This document shows positions 16,009-24,939 of a stretch of 42,378 nucleotides of DNA, in pieces. The DNA comes from Polyangiaceae bacterium. GTDB lineage: Bacteria > Myxococcota_A > Polyangia > Polyangiales > Polyangiaceae. The stretch lies in the NCBI GenBank assembly GCA_023150915.1, contig JAKLKA010000054.1:1-42378 (forward strand), read 5' to 3'. The translations under genes and the position numbers were made by a program. The notes beneath the pieces were generated by a model. The model was given only the letters and a program-made list of their open reading frames with translations. It ran no database searches and was not told the DNA's origin. Each line of letters begins with the position of its first letter. Position 1 is the first letter of the stretch.

Positions 16009-16791
16009 ATGACCCACATCGAGTCCATCGGCTTCATCGGCGGCGGGCGCGTGACGCGCATCCTGCTTGCCGGGTGGGTCCACGCCGGCGTGCGCCTGCC
16101 GCGCGTGGTGGTCTGCGAACCCAGCGCCGAAGCCCGCGGCGCCCTCGCGCGGCTGCTGCCCGATCGGGTGGTGGAGGCGGGCGACGCTGCACGTGCGGCG
16201 GAGCAAGATCTGGTGCTGCTCGCGGTTCCGGCCGCGGCCCTGCCCGACGTCCTTCCGAGCGTGAAGCCGTCGCTCGGGGCCGGCGCCCTGCTGGTCTCGC
16301 TGGCGCCGACCGTCACGCTGGCCCAGCTCAGCACGCTGCTCGGTGGGTTCTCGCGTCTCGCCCGCTGCGTGCCCAACGCGCCGTCGATGATCGGCGCGGG
16401 CTACAACCCCCTCGCCTTCGGCCCGGGGCTGGGCCCCGCCGAGCGACGGGCGCTGACAGCGTTGTTCGAGCCGCTGGGTCCGTGCCCCGAGGTCCCAGAG
16501 CCCACGCTCGAGGGCTTCACCCTCCTCACCGGCATGGGACCCACGTACCTGTGGTTCCAGCTCCAGGCGCTCCGCGAGCTCGCGGGCCGCTTCGGGCTGA
16601 GCGACGCTCAGGCGGCGCCCGCGCTGGCCAGCATGGCGACCGGCGCCGCGCGGCTGCTGCTCGAAAGCGGCCTCTCGCCCGCCGAGGTGATGGACCTGGT
16701 GGTGGTCAAGCCGCTCGCCGAAGACGAAGCGGCGATCCAGGGCGCGTACCAGGCGCGGCTGCCGGCGGTGTATTCACGGATCAAGCCCTGA
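16009..16791 (+). CDS. Divergent pyrroline-5-carboxylate reductase-like oxidoreductase
   Basis: 260 residues. The Rossmann motif GFIGGGRVTRILL is at residues 8-20. CVPNAPSMIGAGYNPLAFG matches the ProC RxxPNxPxxxGxG segment, and GMGPTYLWFQLQAL the ProC dimerisation region. The SPGGTT motif that binds the substrate in true P5C reductases reads VKPLAED here (about residues 238-244), so proline synthesis is doubtful. More likely an NAD(P)H-dependent paralogue with a different imine or keto substrate. ATG at 16009 preferred; a GTG at 16000 is possible. An 89-base gap precedes the protease gene. Confidence 0.85.
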   Translation: MTHIESIGFIGGGRVTRILLAGWVHAGVRLPRVVVCEPSAEARGALARLLPDRVVEAGDAARAAEQDLVLLAVPAAALPDVLPSVKPSLGAGALLVSLAPTVTLAQLSTLLGGFSRLARCVPNAPSMIGAGYNPLAFGPGLGPAERRALTALFEPLGPCPEVPEPTLEGFTLLTGMGPTYLWFQLQALRELAGRFGLSDAQAAPALASMATGAARLLLESGLSPAEVMDLVVVKPLAEDEAAIQGAYQARLPAVYSRIKP

Positions 16792-16880
16792 GCACCCCGG
16801 GGGCGCGTGCCGCGACGCGGCGCGACGTGACGTCGACAACGCTCGCGCCGAAGGCCTTGCCGGCATATACAGCCCGGGCC

Positions 16881-19800
16881 ATGCGCGGACTTCGGACGGC
16901 TTCGGCCCTCGGCATCGGACTTCTGGCTTGGGGGTGCGCCGGCGAGGCGCCGACGGCGCCGATCGCGAAGCACGGCGCGGCGCTGACCCAGGCCCAGGCG
17001 GCGTACTTCGTGGTGTTGGCCGGTGATCCGGCAGTTGCCGCCATCCCCGAGGGCGTCGACCCGCGCTCGGACCAGGCCGCGGTCGCCTCCCAGACCCGCC
17101 TGCGCGAGCTCGAGACCGACCACGCGCGTCTCCGGCCGCAGATCGAAGCGCAGGGCGCGGTGGTCATCGCCGAGCTCAGCCGCCTCGCCAACGTGATCCA
17201 GGTCGTCGCGACCGCGTCGCAGATCGAGCGCATGCGTCCCCTGCCCGGCGTGGCGCGCATCGAGCTGGTGCCGGTGCTCCACCCCACCCTGGCTTCGCTG
17301 TTGCCCGTGATCGGCGCGCCCCAGGCCTGGGCGAACACCACGCCCCTGGACGGCGACGGTGTCACCATCGGGGTGATCGACTCGGGCCTCGACTACACCC
17401 ACGCGCACTTCGGCGGCCCCGGCACGGTCGCCGCGTACACCGGCAACAACGGAAAGATCATCGAACCGGGCACGTTTCCCACCGCGCGCGTGGTCGGCGG
17501 GTGGGACTTCGTCGGCGACGACTACAACCCCACTGCCAACATCAACACGCCCAGCCCGGACCCCGATCCGCTCGACTGCGTGAAACCCGAGAACATGTCG
17601 GTGGCCGGCGGGCACGGCACCCACGTGGCGGGCATCGCCGGCGGCAACGGCGTCAAGCAGGACGGGAAAGCGTACCTCGGCCCGTACAACGTGAGCTTCA
17701 ACCCCACGGCGTACCGCATCGCTCCGGGCGTGGCCCCCAAGGCCAAGCTCTGGCCGCTGCGGGTGTTCGGCTGCGACGGCTCGACCACCATGCTGGTCAG
17801 CGCCCTGGAACGCGCCGCCGATCCAAACCAAGACGGCAAATTCGACGACCGCCTGGACGTGGTCAACGGCTCGCTCGGAACCGGCTACGCGCTGGGCTCG
17901 CCCACCACCACCGCCGCGGTCGCCAACCTGACCAAGGTGGGCACGCTGCTGGTCACGGCCGCCGGCAACGACGGGCAGACCTTCTTCGTGGCGGCCTCAC
18001 CCGGCTCGTCGCCGCAAGCGCTGGCCGTGGCGGCCAGCGCCGACAACGAGTTCCTGAGCCTCGGCGTCACCACCGCCGCGGGCACCCAGAAGTACGCCTC
18101 GGCCGAGGGCGGCTTCAGCAAGCGCCTGGTCGACACTGGCGCGATCAGCGCCCCGTTGATCCAGGCCCAGCCGGCCAACGGCTGCTCGGCGCTCTCGAAC
18201 GCCGCAGCGGTGAAGGGCAACATCGCGCTGATCGATCGCGGAGTGTGCTCGTTCATCCAGAAGTTCAACAGCGCGGTCAGCGCCGGCGCCCTGGCGGTGG
18301 TCATCATCGACGACGAGGACGACCCGCTGCCCTTCGCCATGGGCGGCGGCGATCCCGGTTCCGTGCCCATTCCCGGCGTGATGATCCGCATGGCGGACGG
18401 CGCCAAGGTGAAGCAATCGCTGGCGCAAGGCCCCGCCAGCGCCAAGCTCGATCCGGCGGACCCCTACACCGGCGTCGGCGCCGAGCTGCTCGCGGGCTTC
18501 AGCTCGCGCGGGCCCAGCGCGGTCGACGGCCGCGTGAAGCCCGAGATCGCCGCCCCCGGGTTCTCCATCGACTCCGCGCGGGTCGGCTCGGGCAGCGAAC
18601 CCCGGCGCTCGCAAGGCACCAGCCAGGCCTCGCCGGTGGTGGCCGGCGCCGCGGCCCTGGTGCGTCAGGCGCGGCCCGCGTTCTCCCCCATGGAGGTGAA
18701 GGCCGCGCTGATGAACAGCACCGAGCCGCTCGCCGATCTGGCGTCGCAGCTCTACCAGACCTCGATCGTGGGCAGTGGCCGCGTCGCCGTCGAGCGCGCC
18801 GTGGCTCAGCAGATCACCGCCGGCGCTAACGTCGAGGCGGGCGAGGTCGGCGTGGCCTTCGGGGCGGTGACCAGCGACGTGCCCACCCAGGCGGAGCGCA
18901 GCGTGACGCTGAAGAACCACGGCACCGCCGAGGTCACGCTCGACGCCAGCGTGATCGCGACCCACGTGCTGCCCGGGGTCAGCGTGACCGTCGAACCCAA
19001 GAGCGTGAAGCTTCCGGCCGGCCAGAGCGCCACGGTGAAGGCCGTGCTCAGCCTCGACCCCACGGCCCTGGGCAGCCCGGGCCCGGATCCGGGCACCGCG
19101 CCCATGGCCAGCCAGCAGGCGCGCCACTACCTGAACGAGGCCAGCGGCAACCTGCGCTTCGCGCACCCGGCCGGCGGCGCCCAAGACGTGCTCGTGCCGT
19201 ACCACGGCAGCGTGCGCGCCGCGGCCAAGCGCCACGGGGTGGCCGCCCGCAAGTGCGGCTCGGGGGTCGACGCCACCGTCAGCGTGACGCTCGAGGGCGC
19301 CTCGGCGCACCCCGAGCCGGTGGTCAGCGTGTTCCAGCTCGGCCTGCTCGACGAAGAAGATCCGAACGCTGCCACCGATCCGAACGCTGCCGCGCTCGAC
19401 ATTCGGGCCATCGGCGCCGCCACCGATCTGGCCACTGCACCCTCGTTCGACGAGGCGCAGGTGTTCTTCGCCGTGGCCGTCACCGGGCAGTGGACCACGC
19501 CGGCGCGCGGGCCCCTGAGCGTGGTGACGATCGACGTCGACCCGGGCAACGACGGCAGCGCCGACTTCGAGATCCGCGCCGAGCCGCGCAACAAGCAGTT
19601 CTTCTTCCGAGACGCGCTGGCATCGTCCACCTATCCCAAGGGCAGCGAGCAGCGCCTCCGGCGCCTGCCGCTCAACCTGGTGACACCCGACGTCGCCGAA
19701 ACCCACCCGTTCAACAACTCGGTCTTGGTCTTCACCGCGCTGCTCAAAGACCTGGGCGTATCGGAAGAGAACCCGGTCTTCGCGTATTACGCCTCGACCG

Positions 19801-20537
19801 AAGATCCGGTCAGCCTCACCTTCGGGCAGTCGACGAACTGGGTGACCTTCGACGCCGCCAAGCCGGTGGTCAGCGCGGTGAAGCACGGCAAAGACGGCCT
19901 GCCGCTGTTCGTGGGGCCGGGCCCGGTGAAGGTCGACGTCTCGGAAGACGGGCGCGCCGGCAAGGCCGCGCTCGACGTGCTCTTGCTGCACCACACCAAC
20001 GTCGCCGGCTCTCGCTATGAGACGGTGACCCTGGCGCCGCTGGCGCCCGGCGATCTGGCGCTCTCGGCCGCGGCAGAGGGCAGCGTGCTGGCCGGTGAAA
20101 CCACCACGCTGACGTTCACCGTGGTCAACGGCGGGCAAGAGGCCGTGCAAGGGGTGAAGCTCGAGCTCTTGCCCGAGCACGGCAGCCTGATGTCGGCCAC
20201 CGCCAGCTCGGGCGCGTGCAATGCCGCGCTCTGCGCGCTGGGCGAGCTCGCGGCCGGCGCCAGCGCCACGGTGACGGCCTCGGTGCGCGCCGATCGCGAC
20301 GCCGAGTCGCTGACGGTGAACGCGACCCTCGAGAGCGAGCTCGAGTGCGAGTCCACCACCGCCAACAACAGCACGCTGTCCAAGCTCACGATCACCCCGC
20401 CGCCCAGCGCCCCCCGGCTGCACCCGGCGGGGGGCTGCGACTGCCGCGCGGTGCCCTCGCACGGCGCGCCGCCCGCGGCATGGCTCGCGGCTCTGCTGGC
20501 CGGCGCGGCCCTCGTGCGCCGCCGGGCCCGCCGCTGA
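16881..20537 (+). CDS. Surface subtilisin-like serine protease with PA insert and MYXO-CTERM-type end
   Basis: 1218 residues. Signal peptide with a lipobox-like LAWGC (Cys19). An I9-like propeptide (AYFVVL, ELSRLANVIQVVA) covers about 40-135. The S8 domain has Asp167 (IGVIDSGLD), His245 (GGHGTHVAG) and Ser581 (QGTSQASPVVAG, Gln for the usual Met). Between them sits a PA domain (GNIALIDRGVCSFIQKF... PIPGVMI). A Fn3-like and CARDB/DUF11-like beta region follows. The last 35 residues are a GGCDCR motif, a hydrophobic helix and RRRARR, the MYXO-CTERM tripartite pattern recognised by myxosortase-type proteases. Predicted to be displayed on the cell surface. Having both a lipobox-like N-terminus and a sorting C-terminus is unusual; the N-terminus may simply be a Sec signal. 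Confidence 0.93.
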   Translation: MRGLRTASALGIGLLAWGCAGEAPTAPIAKHGAALTQAQAAYFVVLAGDPAVAAIPEGVDPRSDQAAVASQTRLRELETDHARLRPQIEAQGAVVIAELSRLANVIQVVATASQIERMRPLPGVARIELVPVLHPTLASLLPVIGAPQAWANTTPLDGDGVTIGVIDSGLDYTHAHFGGPGTVAAYTGNNGKIIEPGTFPTARVVGGWDFVGDDYNPTANINTPSPDPDPLDCVKPENMSVAGGHGTHVAGIAGGNGVKQDGKAYLGPYNVSFNPTAYRIAPGVAPKAKLWPLRVFGCDGSTTMLVSALERAADPNQDGKFDDRLDVVNGSLGTGYALGSPTTTAAVANLTKVGTLLVTAAGNDGQTFFVAASPGSSPQALAVAASADNEFLSLGVTTAAGTQKYASAEGGFSKRLVDTGAISAPLIQAQPANGCSALSNAAAVKGNIALIDRGVCSFIQKFNSAVSAGALAVVIIDDEDDPLPFAMGGGDPGSVPIPGVMIRMADGAKVKQSLAQGPASAKLDPADPYTGVGAELLAGFSSRGPSAVDGRVKPEIAAPGFSIDSARVGSGSEPRRSQGTSQASPVVAGAAALVRQARPAFSPMEVKAALMNSTEPLADLASQLYQTSIVGSGRVAVERAVAQQITAGANVEAGEVGVAFGAVTSDVPTQAERSVTLKNHGTAEVTLDASVIATHVLPGVSVTVEPKSVKLPAGQSATVKAVLSLDPTALGSPGPDPGTAPMASQQARHYLNEASGNLRFAHPAGGAQDVLVPYHGSVRAAAKRHGVAARKCGSGVDATVSVTLEGASAHPEPVVSVFQLGLLDEEDPNAATDPNAAALDIRAIGAATDLATAPSFDEAQVFFAVAVTGQWTTPARGPLSVVTIDVDPGNDGSADFEIRAEPRNKQFFFRDALASSTYPKGSEQRLRRLPLNLVTPDVAETHPFNNSVLVFTALLKDLGVSEENPVFAYYASTEDPVSLTFGQSTNWVTFDAAKPVVSAVKHGKDGLPLFVGPGPVKVDVSEDGRAGKAALDVLLLHHTNVAGSRYETVTLAPLAPGDLALSAAAEGSVLAGETTTLTFTVVNGGQEAVQGVKLELLPEHGSLMSATASSGACNAALCALGELAAGASATVTASVRADRDAESLTVNATLESELECESTTANNSTLSKLTITPPPSAPRLHPAGGCDCRAVPSHGAPPAAWLAALLAGAALVRRRARR

Positions 20538-20549
20538 GCGCACCCGGCG

Positions 20550-20969
20550 TCACAACCGCTCGAGCTCGGCCCGCCGCGCGGTGACCTCGCGCGTGGCCAG
20601 CGCCAGGGCGTCCACGGCTTGCCCCAGGTCGCCCCGCGCCGCCTCGATGCGCTTCTCGGACTCCGCGATCTGCTGGCCGGTGGCGTCCATCTGGGCCTGG
20701 GCGCCGGCAATCAGCGACGCTGCCTGACCCGAGTCGGCCGCGCCGCGCCCCGCCAGCGCCGAGGCGCTGAGCACCGCCGACAGGTGTCGCACGGTGCTGG
20801 CGTGCATCCCGTGCTTCGCCAGCAGCACCTCGTGCTCGTGCTCGCAGCGCTGCAGCGCTGCCTCGGCGGCGTGCTTCGCTTTCAGCGCCTGAGTCTGCCG
20901 GTCCATCGCCTCGGTGTACAGCTCGACGGCGATCTCGTGGGGGTCGCGCCGCTGGCGATACCCGCTCAC
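20550..20969 (-). CDS. Small alpha-helical coiled-coil protein
   Basis: 139 residues from a GTG that overlaps the stop of the vWA gene as GTGA; an ATG at 20987 would overlap by 22 bases. No signal peptide or membrane helix. Almost the whole sequence is heptad-like helix with Ala/Glu/Gln/Arg (ALKAKHAAEAALQRCEHEHEVLLAKHG, then QQIAESEKRIEAARGDLGQA), so a coiled-coil dimer or scaffold is likely. No family recognised. Co-translation with the vWA lipoprotein suggests a linked function, although one is predicted cytoplasmic and the other exported. Confidence 0.7.
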   Translation of the reverse strand: MSGYRQRRDPHEIAVELYTEAMDRQTQALKAKHAAEAALQRCEHEHEVLLAKHGMHASTVRHLSAVLSASALAGRGAADSGQAASLIAGAQAQMDATGQQIAESEKRIEAARGDLGQAVDALALATREVTARRAELERL

Positions 20970-22102
20970 TTGATGACCGTGTCGCAACCCAGCTGGATCT
21001 CGATCTTCGCGCCGTAGTCCTTCTTCACGGCCGCGCAGGTGTTCGGGCAGAACACGATCTTTTTCGGGCTGGTGGCGCTGTAGTACCAGTCGCCGCCCTT
21101 CGCGCAGTCCGCCGTCTGCTTCAAGAGCTGCAGGCTGCCGCCGTTCGGGGTCAGCCCCACGTTGACCTTGTTGAAGGCGATCTCACCCTTCTGCACCTTG
21201 TCGGGGATCTCGAACTCGCAGGGCAGCGCCTCGCCCCGCACCTTGGCCAGGGCCGTCTCGAACTCTTTTTGCACGTTGGTGTTCGAGACCAAGATGGCGC
21301 TGGTGGTGCCGCCCGCTTGGGCCACCGCGTTGGCGAACGCCTGGTCGACGCCCGGCAGACCGATCACGAAGGTGAGCACCGAATAGGCCAGACCCGACGC
21401 GGCGATCTTGGTGATCTCGCTGGTGAGCTCGGGGTTCACCCCGCCGCAATCGGTCGCCGGGCCCTGAGGCTGGCCGTCAGTGACCAGCAGCACGGCGGCG
21501 GTGTGGCCGGGGTTGTTCTTGGTGATCTCGATGCCCTTGAGCAGCGCGCCGCCCAGCGCTGGATAGACCGGCGTGCTCAGCCCGTCGGGTGCCGCCGCCT
21601 TGATGGCGGTCTCGATGGCGGTGGCGTTGCCCGGGAGCTGGGCAAACGGCGTGTCGGGGGTGGCATAGGGCTTCTGATCGCAGACCGGCGTGCCGTCGGG
21701 GGCCCGGGGGAAGAGCTTGAGCCCGACGTAGACCCCGGTCGAGCTGGGGGCGTTCACGAACGCGATCAGCCCAGCCTTGGCGGCATCCCATTTGAAGCCC
21801 GCCATGCTGGCCGACTTGTCGAGGGCGATGAACAGGTGCAGCGGCGTGTTCTTGCCCTCTTCCTTGTCGTAGAAGCAGCCGGCGTCTGGATCGATGGCGT
21901 CGTTCTTGCCGCTGTCGATCAGCACGCCGCCCGAGCCCGAGTTTCCGCCGCCGCCCAGGTTGAGGCCGCCCGTCCCGCCGGCGCCGCCGGCGCCGCTGCC
22001 GCCGGACCCCGGCGCCTCGTCCGCCTCGGAGCCGCAAGCAAAGAAGCCCGCGGCGGCTGCCGCGAGCGCAAGAACGGGCAGGGTGCGGCTCGAAGAGTTC
22101 AT
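20966..22102 (-). CDS. Lipoprotein with von Willebrand factor A domain
   Basis: 378 residues. Signal peptide ending GFFAC (lipobox-like), a Gly/Ser/Ala linker to about residue 60, then the vWA domain: HLFIALDKSASMAGF (MIDAS DxSxS), later TPVYPALGGAL (MIDAS Thr), and VLLVTDGQPQG (MIDAS Asp). The metal site is complete, so ligand binding through a divalent cation is expected. A C-terminal Cys-rich part (DWYYSATSPKKIVFCPNTC, IQLGCDTVIK) probably forms disulfides. Likely an outer-membrane-anchored adhesion or binding protein. Its stop overlaps the coiled-coil gene (GTGA). Confidence 0.9.
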   Translation of the reverse strand: MNSSSRTLPVLALAAAAAGFFACGSEADEAPGSGGSGAGGAGGTGGLNLGGGGNSGSGGVLIDSGKNDAIDPDAGCFYDKEEGKNTPLHLFIALDKSASMAGFKWDAAKAGLIAFVNAPSSTGVYVGLKLFPRAPDGTPVCDQKPYATPDTPFAQLPGNATAIETAIKAAAPDGLSTPVYPALGGALLKGIEITKNNPGHTAAVLLVTDGQPQGPATDCGGVNPELTSEITKIAASGLAYSVLTFVIGLPGVDQAFANAVAQAGGTTSAILVSNTNVQKEFETALAKVRGEALPCEFEIPDKVQKGEIAFNKVNVGLTPNGGSLQLLKQTADCAKGGDWYYSATSPKKIVFCPNTCAAVKKDYGAKIEIQLGCDTVIK

Positions 22103-22121
22103 GGCAGCTCGTCGCGTGAGT

Positions 22122-22616
22122 CTAGCCTCGAATGCCGCGCTCTCCCAGCCCCCGCACCCAGCCGGCCAGGGCGTCGCCCGCGAGCAGCGACGAAAGCCGG
22201 TGATCGTCGTCGACCTCGACCAGCTCCACAGAGGGGCTCAGCGCCAGCGCGCGGCTGTGCTCGATGGGGCACACGTCGTCGCGCGTCCCATGCACGATCC
22301 GCAGCGTGACGCCCGCTGGCACGGAGGATTCGAGCCCGAAGTGGCCGTGGGCCGGAGCCAAGAGCAGCGTGGGCCCACGCCACGACCCGCGCTGCACCAG
22401 CGCCAGCGCCACCGCGCCGCCGAACGACGAGCCGACCAGCACGTCGGGGCAGAACACGGCCAGCGCAGCGGCCTGGGTGCGGATCGCACCCTCGAAGTCG
22501 CTGGTGTCCATCGCCGGTGCGAGCAGCTCGAAGTGCCGCGCCAGGTACTGCGCCTTCGCCCCGGTGGGGCTGCCCTCCAGCCCGTGGATCAGCTGCACCC
22601 GCAGGCGCTGGCTCAC
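22122..22616 (-). CDS. Small alpha/beta hydrolase
   Basis: 164 residues from a GTG at 22616, overlapping the DnaB-like stop as GTGA. HGLEGSP near the N-terminus is the oxyanion-hole region, VLVGSSFGGAVALALV the nucleophile elbow (GxSxG), HGTRDDVCPIEHSRAL provides the Asp, and DDDHRLSS the His, so a full Ser-Asp-His triad is visible. The fold resembles short YqiA/esterase-like hydrolases. The cap domain is absent, so a small ester or thioester substrate is possible; none can be named. An upstream frame remains open but there is no better start. Confidence 0.87.
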   Translation of the reverse strand: MSQRLRVQLIHGLEGSPTGAKAQYLARHFELLAPAMDTSDFEGAIRTQAAALAVFCPDVLVGSSFGGAVALALVQRGSWRGPTLLLAPAHGHFGLESSVPAGVTLRIVHGTRDDVCPIEHSRALALSPSVELVEVDDDHRLSSLLAGDALAGWVRGLGERGIRG

Positions 22617-23518
22617 GGCGCGCGCTCTTCGAACGTCGCCGCCCCCGCAATGAAGCGCAGCGGTACGATGCCGGTCGGCCCGGTGTGGTTCTTGCGCACC
22701 ATCAGCTCGACCGGGCGCGCCCCCAGGGCGAGCTGGCGCTCGTTCAACGGCGACGCCGACCCCTCGACGTTGCGCAGATCGGCGCTCATGGTCGCCGCGG
22801 GGGCGACCAGATCTGCGTGGCGGGCCTGAGAGGTGACCAGCACCGCGCAGCCCCCTTCGGCGATCCGCCGCAGCTCGAACGCGACTTGAATCACGCGGCT
22901 CTCGAGGCTGGCGTTGGCAGCAGCAGCGCGCGCGGCGTCCCCCTCGACCGAAGCGCTCAACGCCTCGATGCCGTCGACCACCAGCACCACCCGATCGTGC
23001 CGGGCCCAGAGCTGCGACGCGGTGGCCGCGATGCTGGCCGTGGACTCGAACGGCTCGCACTTGTGCACGTGGAACATGCTGCCCACCTTCTTGACCACGG
23101 TCTCGACGGCGGCGCTCACCGGGCCGTGACTGGCCTCGTCTTGCCAGGCCTGCCCGGTCCAGAGCGCACCGTAGCTGACGCGGCTGTCGGGGTGATCGCG
23201 GTGCAGCGCGCGAGTGGCCAGGCGGGCCACCACCTCGGTCTCGTCGATCACCGGGCTGGCGAACACGGTGGCTGCGCGGGCGCGCGCCGCCATGTACCCC
23301 ACCAGCAGCGCAAAGGCGGTCTTGCCCACGCCGGGCGCGCCCGAGATCGAGAGCAAGGTTCCCCGGCGCAGCCCGCCGGCCAGCATGCGATCCAGGATCG
23401 GGAGCCCGGTGGCCGTGGCGGGGTGCAGCGCGCCCATCCGAGTCGTCACGTCCACCTGCATGCTGGCAAGCGACTGCAGAGCGCGGCGAGACGGCGGAAG
23501 GTCGGACGGGGTCGTCAC
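22613..23518 (-). CDS. DnaB-like RecA-fold ATPase without helicase N-terminal domain
   Basis: 301 residues. Walker A GAPGVGKT at 60-67, Walker B VVLVVDGIEAL, and a C-terminal LMVRKNHTGPTGIVPLRF followed by ATFEE, which is the DnaB C-terminal signature (KNR-GPTG-...-F-x-F). GLPILDRMLAGGLRRGTLLSISG matches the loader region of DnaB/RadA-type ATPases. The DnaB N-terminal domain and linker are missing (replicative DnaB is about 450 residues). It may act as a regulatory or recombination ATPase rather than the replicative helicase. It overlaps the small hydrolase and lies 15 bases after the DHH gene. Confidence 0.85.
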   Translation of the reverse strand: MTTPSDLPPSRRALQSLASMQVDVTTRMGALHPATATGLPILDRMLAGGLRRGTLLSISGAPGVGKTAFALLVGYMAARARAATVFASPVIDETEVVARLATRALHRDHPDSRVSYGALWTGQAWQDEASHGPVSAAVETVVKKVGSMFHVHKCEPFESTASIAATASQLWARHDRVVLVVDGIEALSASVEGDAARAAAANASLESRVIQVAFELRRIAEGGCAVLVTSQARHADLVAPAATMSADLRNVEGSASPLNERQLALGARPVELMVRKNHTGPTGIVPLRFIAGAATFEERAP

Positions 23519-23533
23519 GGCTGCAAGGATAGG

Positions 23534-24853
23534 TCAGCCCGGACCCGGCCGCGAGCCCTCTCCGTAGAGCATGCGGCGCAGGTCGGAACGCGTGACGATG
23601 CCCACCAGCCGCCCGCCTTGCAGCACGGGCAACCGCCCCACGTCGTGCTTTTGCATCAGCTCCAGGGCCCGCTCCGGCGCCTCGTCGGCGCCCACGCTGT
23701 GGACCTTGTGGGTCATGAACCCGCTCACCGGCAGCGCCAGGCGCCCGTCGCGCCCGGCCCGCTCCAGATCGCTGCGCGACACGATCCCGATCAGCTCGCC
23801 TTCCTTCACCACCGGCACGCCGGTGTGCCGCCAGGTCGCCAGCGATCGCGCAACCTCGCGCAGCGTGGTGTTGGGGGCCACGGTGCGCACCGGGCTCGAC
23901 ATCAGATCGGCCACGCGGCGGGCCAGCGGGGGGTGGGCGTGCAGGGCGGCGCGCAGCTCGGCCAGAACCACCGCCGAGTCGCCGCGGCGAAGCGCGCCCG
24001 ACGCCGCCCCCGCGTGGCCGCCCCCGCCCACGCTGGCCACCAGCGCCCCGGCGTCGATCAACGCCGAGCGCGAGCGCGCCACCACCTGCACGCGGTCCCC
24101 CCCGACGCCGAACACCGCGAACACCGCGGCGTGGCCGGTCAGATCCGCCAGCTCGGTGATCACCTCCGCGAAGCCATCCACCGCGTGCGACAGCTCACGA
24201 TGCACGAACGCGACCTGAAGGTGACCCACCCGCTCGACCGCGAGCGCCCCGAGCAGATCGGCCAAGAGCGCGCGTTGCGCCGCCGAGAACGGCGGTTCGA
24301 GATAGCGGCTCATCACCCGCAGGCTGGCGCCCTGATCCAAGAGCCAGCCCAGGGCCCGCGCGTCGCGCGCGCACGTACCGGCATAGGTGAGCGAGCCGGT
24401 GTCGGCGTGGATCCCCAGCGCCCAGAGCGTGGCCTCGACCTCGTCCACCGCGAGCCCGGCGGCGTCGATCCGCTCCACCAGCAGCGTGGTGGCCGACCCC
24501 ACCACCTCGACGAACAGCCGATCGGCCCGCAGATCATCGTCCGCGGCCGGATGGTGGTCATAGATCGTGACCTCCACTTCCCCGCGCTCGGCCCGCTCGA
24601 CCACCTGGCTGAAGTCCGCCAGGCGACCCTTGCGCCGCACGTCCACCACGATCAAGTGGCGCACGGCCTCGGGGTCGAGATCGCTGTAGAACGAGCTGGG
24701 GAATCGGTCCTTGTGCAGGCTGAGGTACTCGCGCACCTCCTTCCCCAGGCGGCGGCCGAGCACGATCACGGCCCCCGGGTGGAGCTTCTGCGCGGCCACG
24801 GCGGCGGCCAGCGCATCGAAGTCCGCCATGTCGTGGGTGACGATGATCTCCAT
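23534..24853 (-). CDS. DHH phosphoesterase with tandem CBS domains
   Basis: 439 residues. DHH motifs are intact: VTHDMADFDALAAA (5-18), VVDVRR (69-74), IYDHHPAADD (97-106) and IHADTGSLTY (148-157). The DHHA1 domain has SVGGGGHAGAASG (274-286). Two CBS domains follow at about 315-368 and 377-430, each with hydrophobic strands and S/T-R-S-D. This is the N-terminal half of the bacterial DHH-CBS-poly(A)/CCA polymerase found in Deltaproteobacteria, but the nucleotidyltransferase is absent and the protein ends after CBS2. CBS pairs bind adenine nucleotides, so a nucleotide-regulated phosphodiesterase or exonuclease is the best inference. It is divergent from the radical SAM gene (86-base gap). Confidence 0.9.
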   Translation of the reverse strand: MEIIVTHDMADFDALAAAVAAQKLHPGAVIVLGRRLGKEVREYLSLHKDRFPSSFYSDLDPEAVRHLIVVDVRRKGRLADFSQVVERAERGEVEVTIYDHHPAADDDLRADRLFVEVVGSATTLLVERIDAAGLAVDEVEATLWALGIHADTGSLTYAGTCARDARALGWLLDQGASLRVMSRYLEPPFSAAQRALLADLLGALAVERVGHLQVAFVHRELSHAVDGFAEVITELADLTGHAAVFAVFGVGGDRVQVVARSRSALIDAGALVASVGGGGHAGAASGALRRGDSAVVLAELRAALHAHPPLARRVADLMSSPVRTVAPNTTLREVARSLATWRHTGVPVVKEGELIGIVSRSDLERAGRDGRLALPVSGFMTHKVHSVGADEAPERALELMQKHDVGRLPVLQGGRLVGIVTRSDLRRMLYGEGSRPGPG

Positions 24854-24928
24854 CCGAGACCCACAGCGTACCCGACGGCCTGATCCCCGTCATGTCCGGG
24901 GCGCGCGAATCCGCTCAGCATCGTGCGC

Positions 24929-24933
24929 GGAGG
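24929..24933 (+). promoter_or_regulatory. Shine-Dalgarno deciding the ATG start at 24940
   Basis: GGAGG 6 bases before ATG. It favours MRVVLIGADF as the true N-terminus over a start 48 bases upstream. Confidence 0.7.
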
Positions 24934-24939
24934 TGGTCC

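Noticed and set aside
13537-16791. 1084-codon plus-strand frame
   Set aside because: Only its last 261 codons (from 16009) code for the ProC-like protein; the rest is antisense to three minus-strand genes.
16074-16880. N-terminal extension of the protease frame
   Set aside because: It overlaps the ProC-like gene in another frame; the signal peptide starts at 16881.
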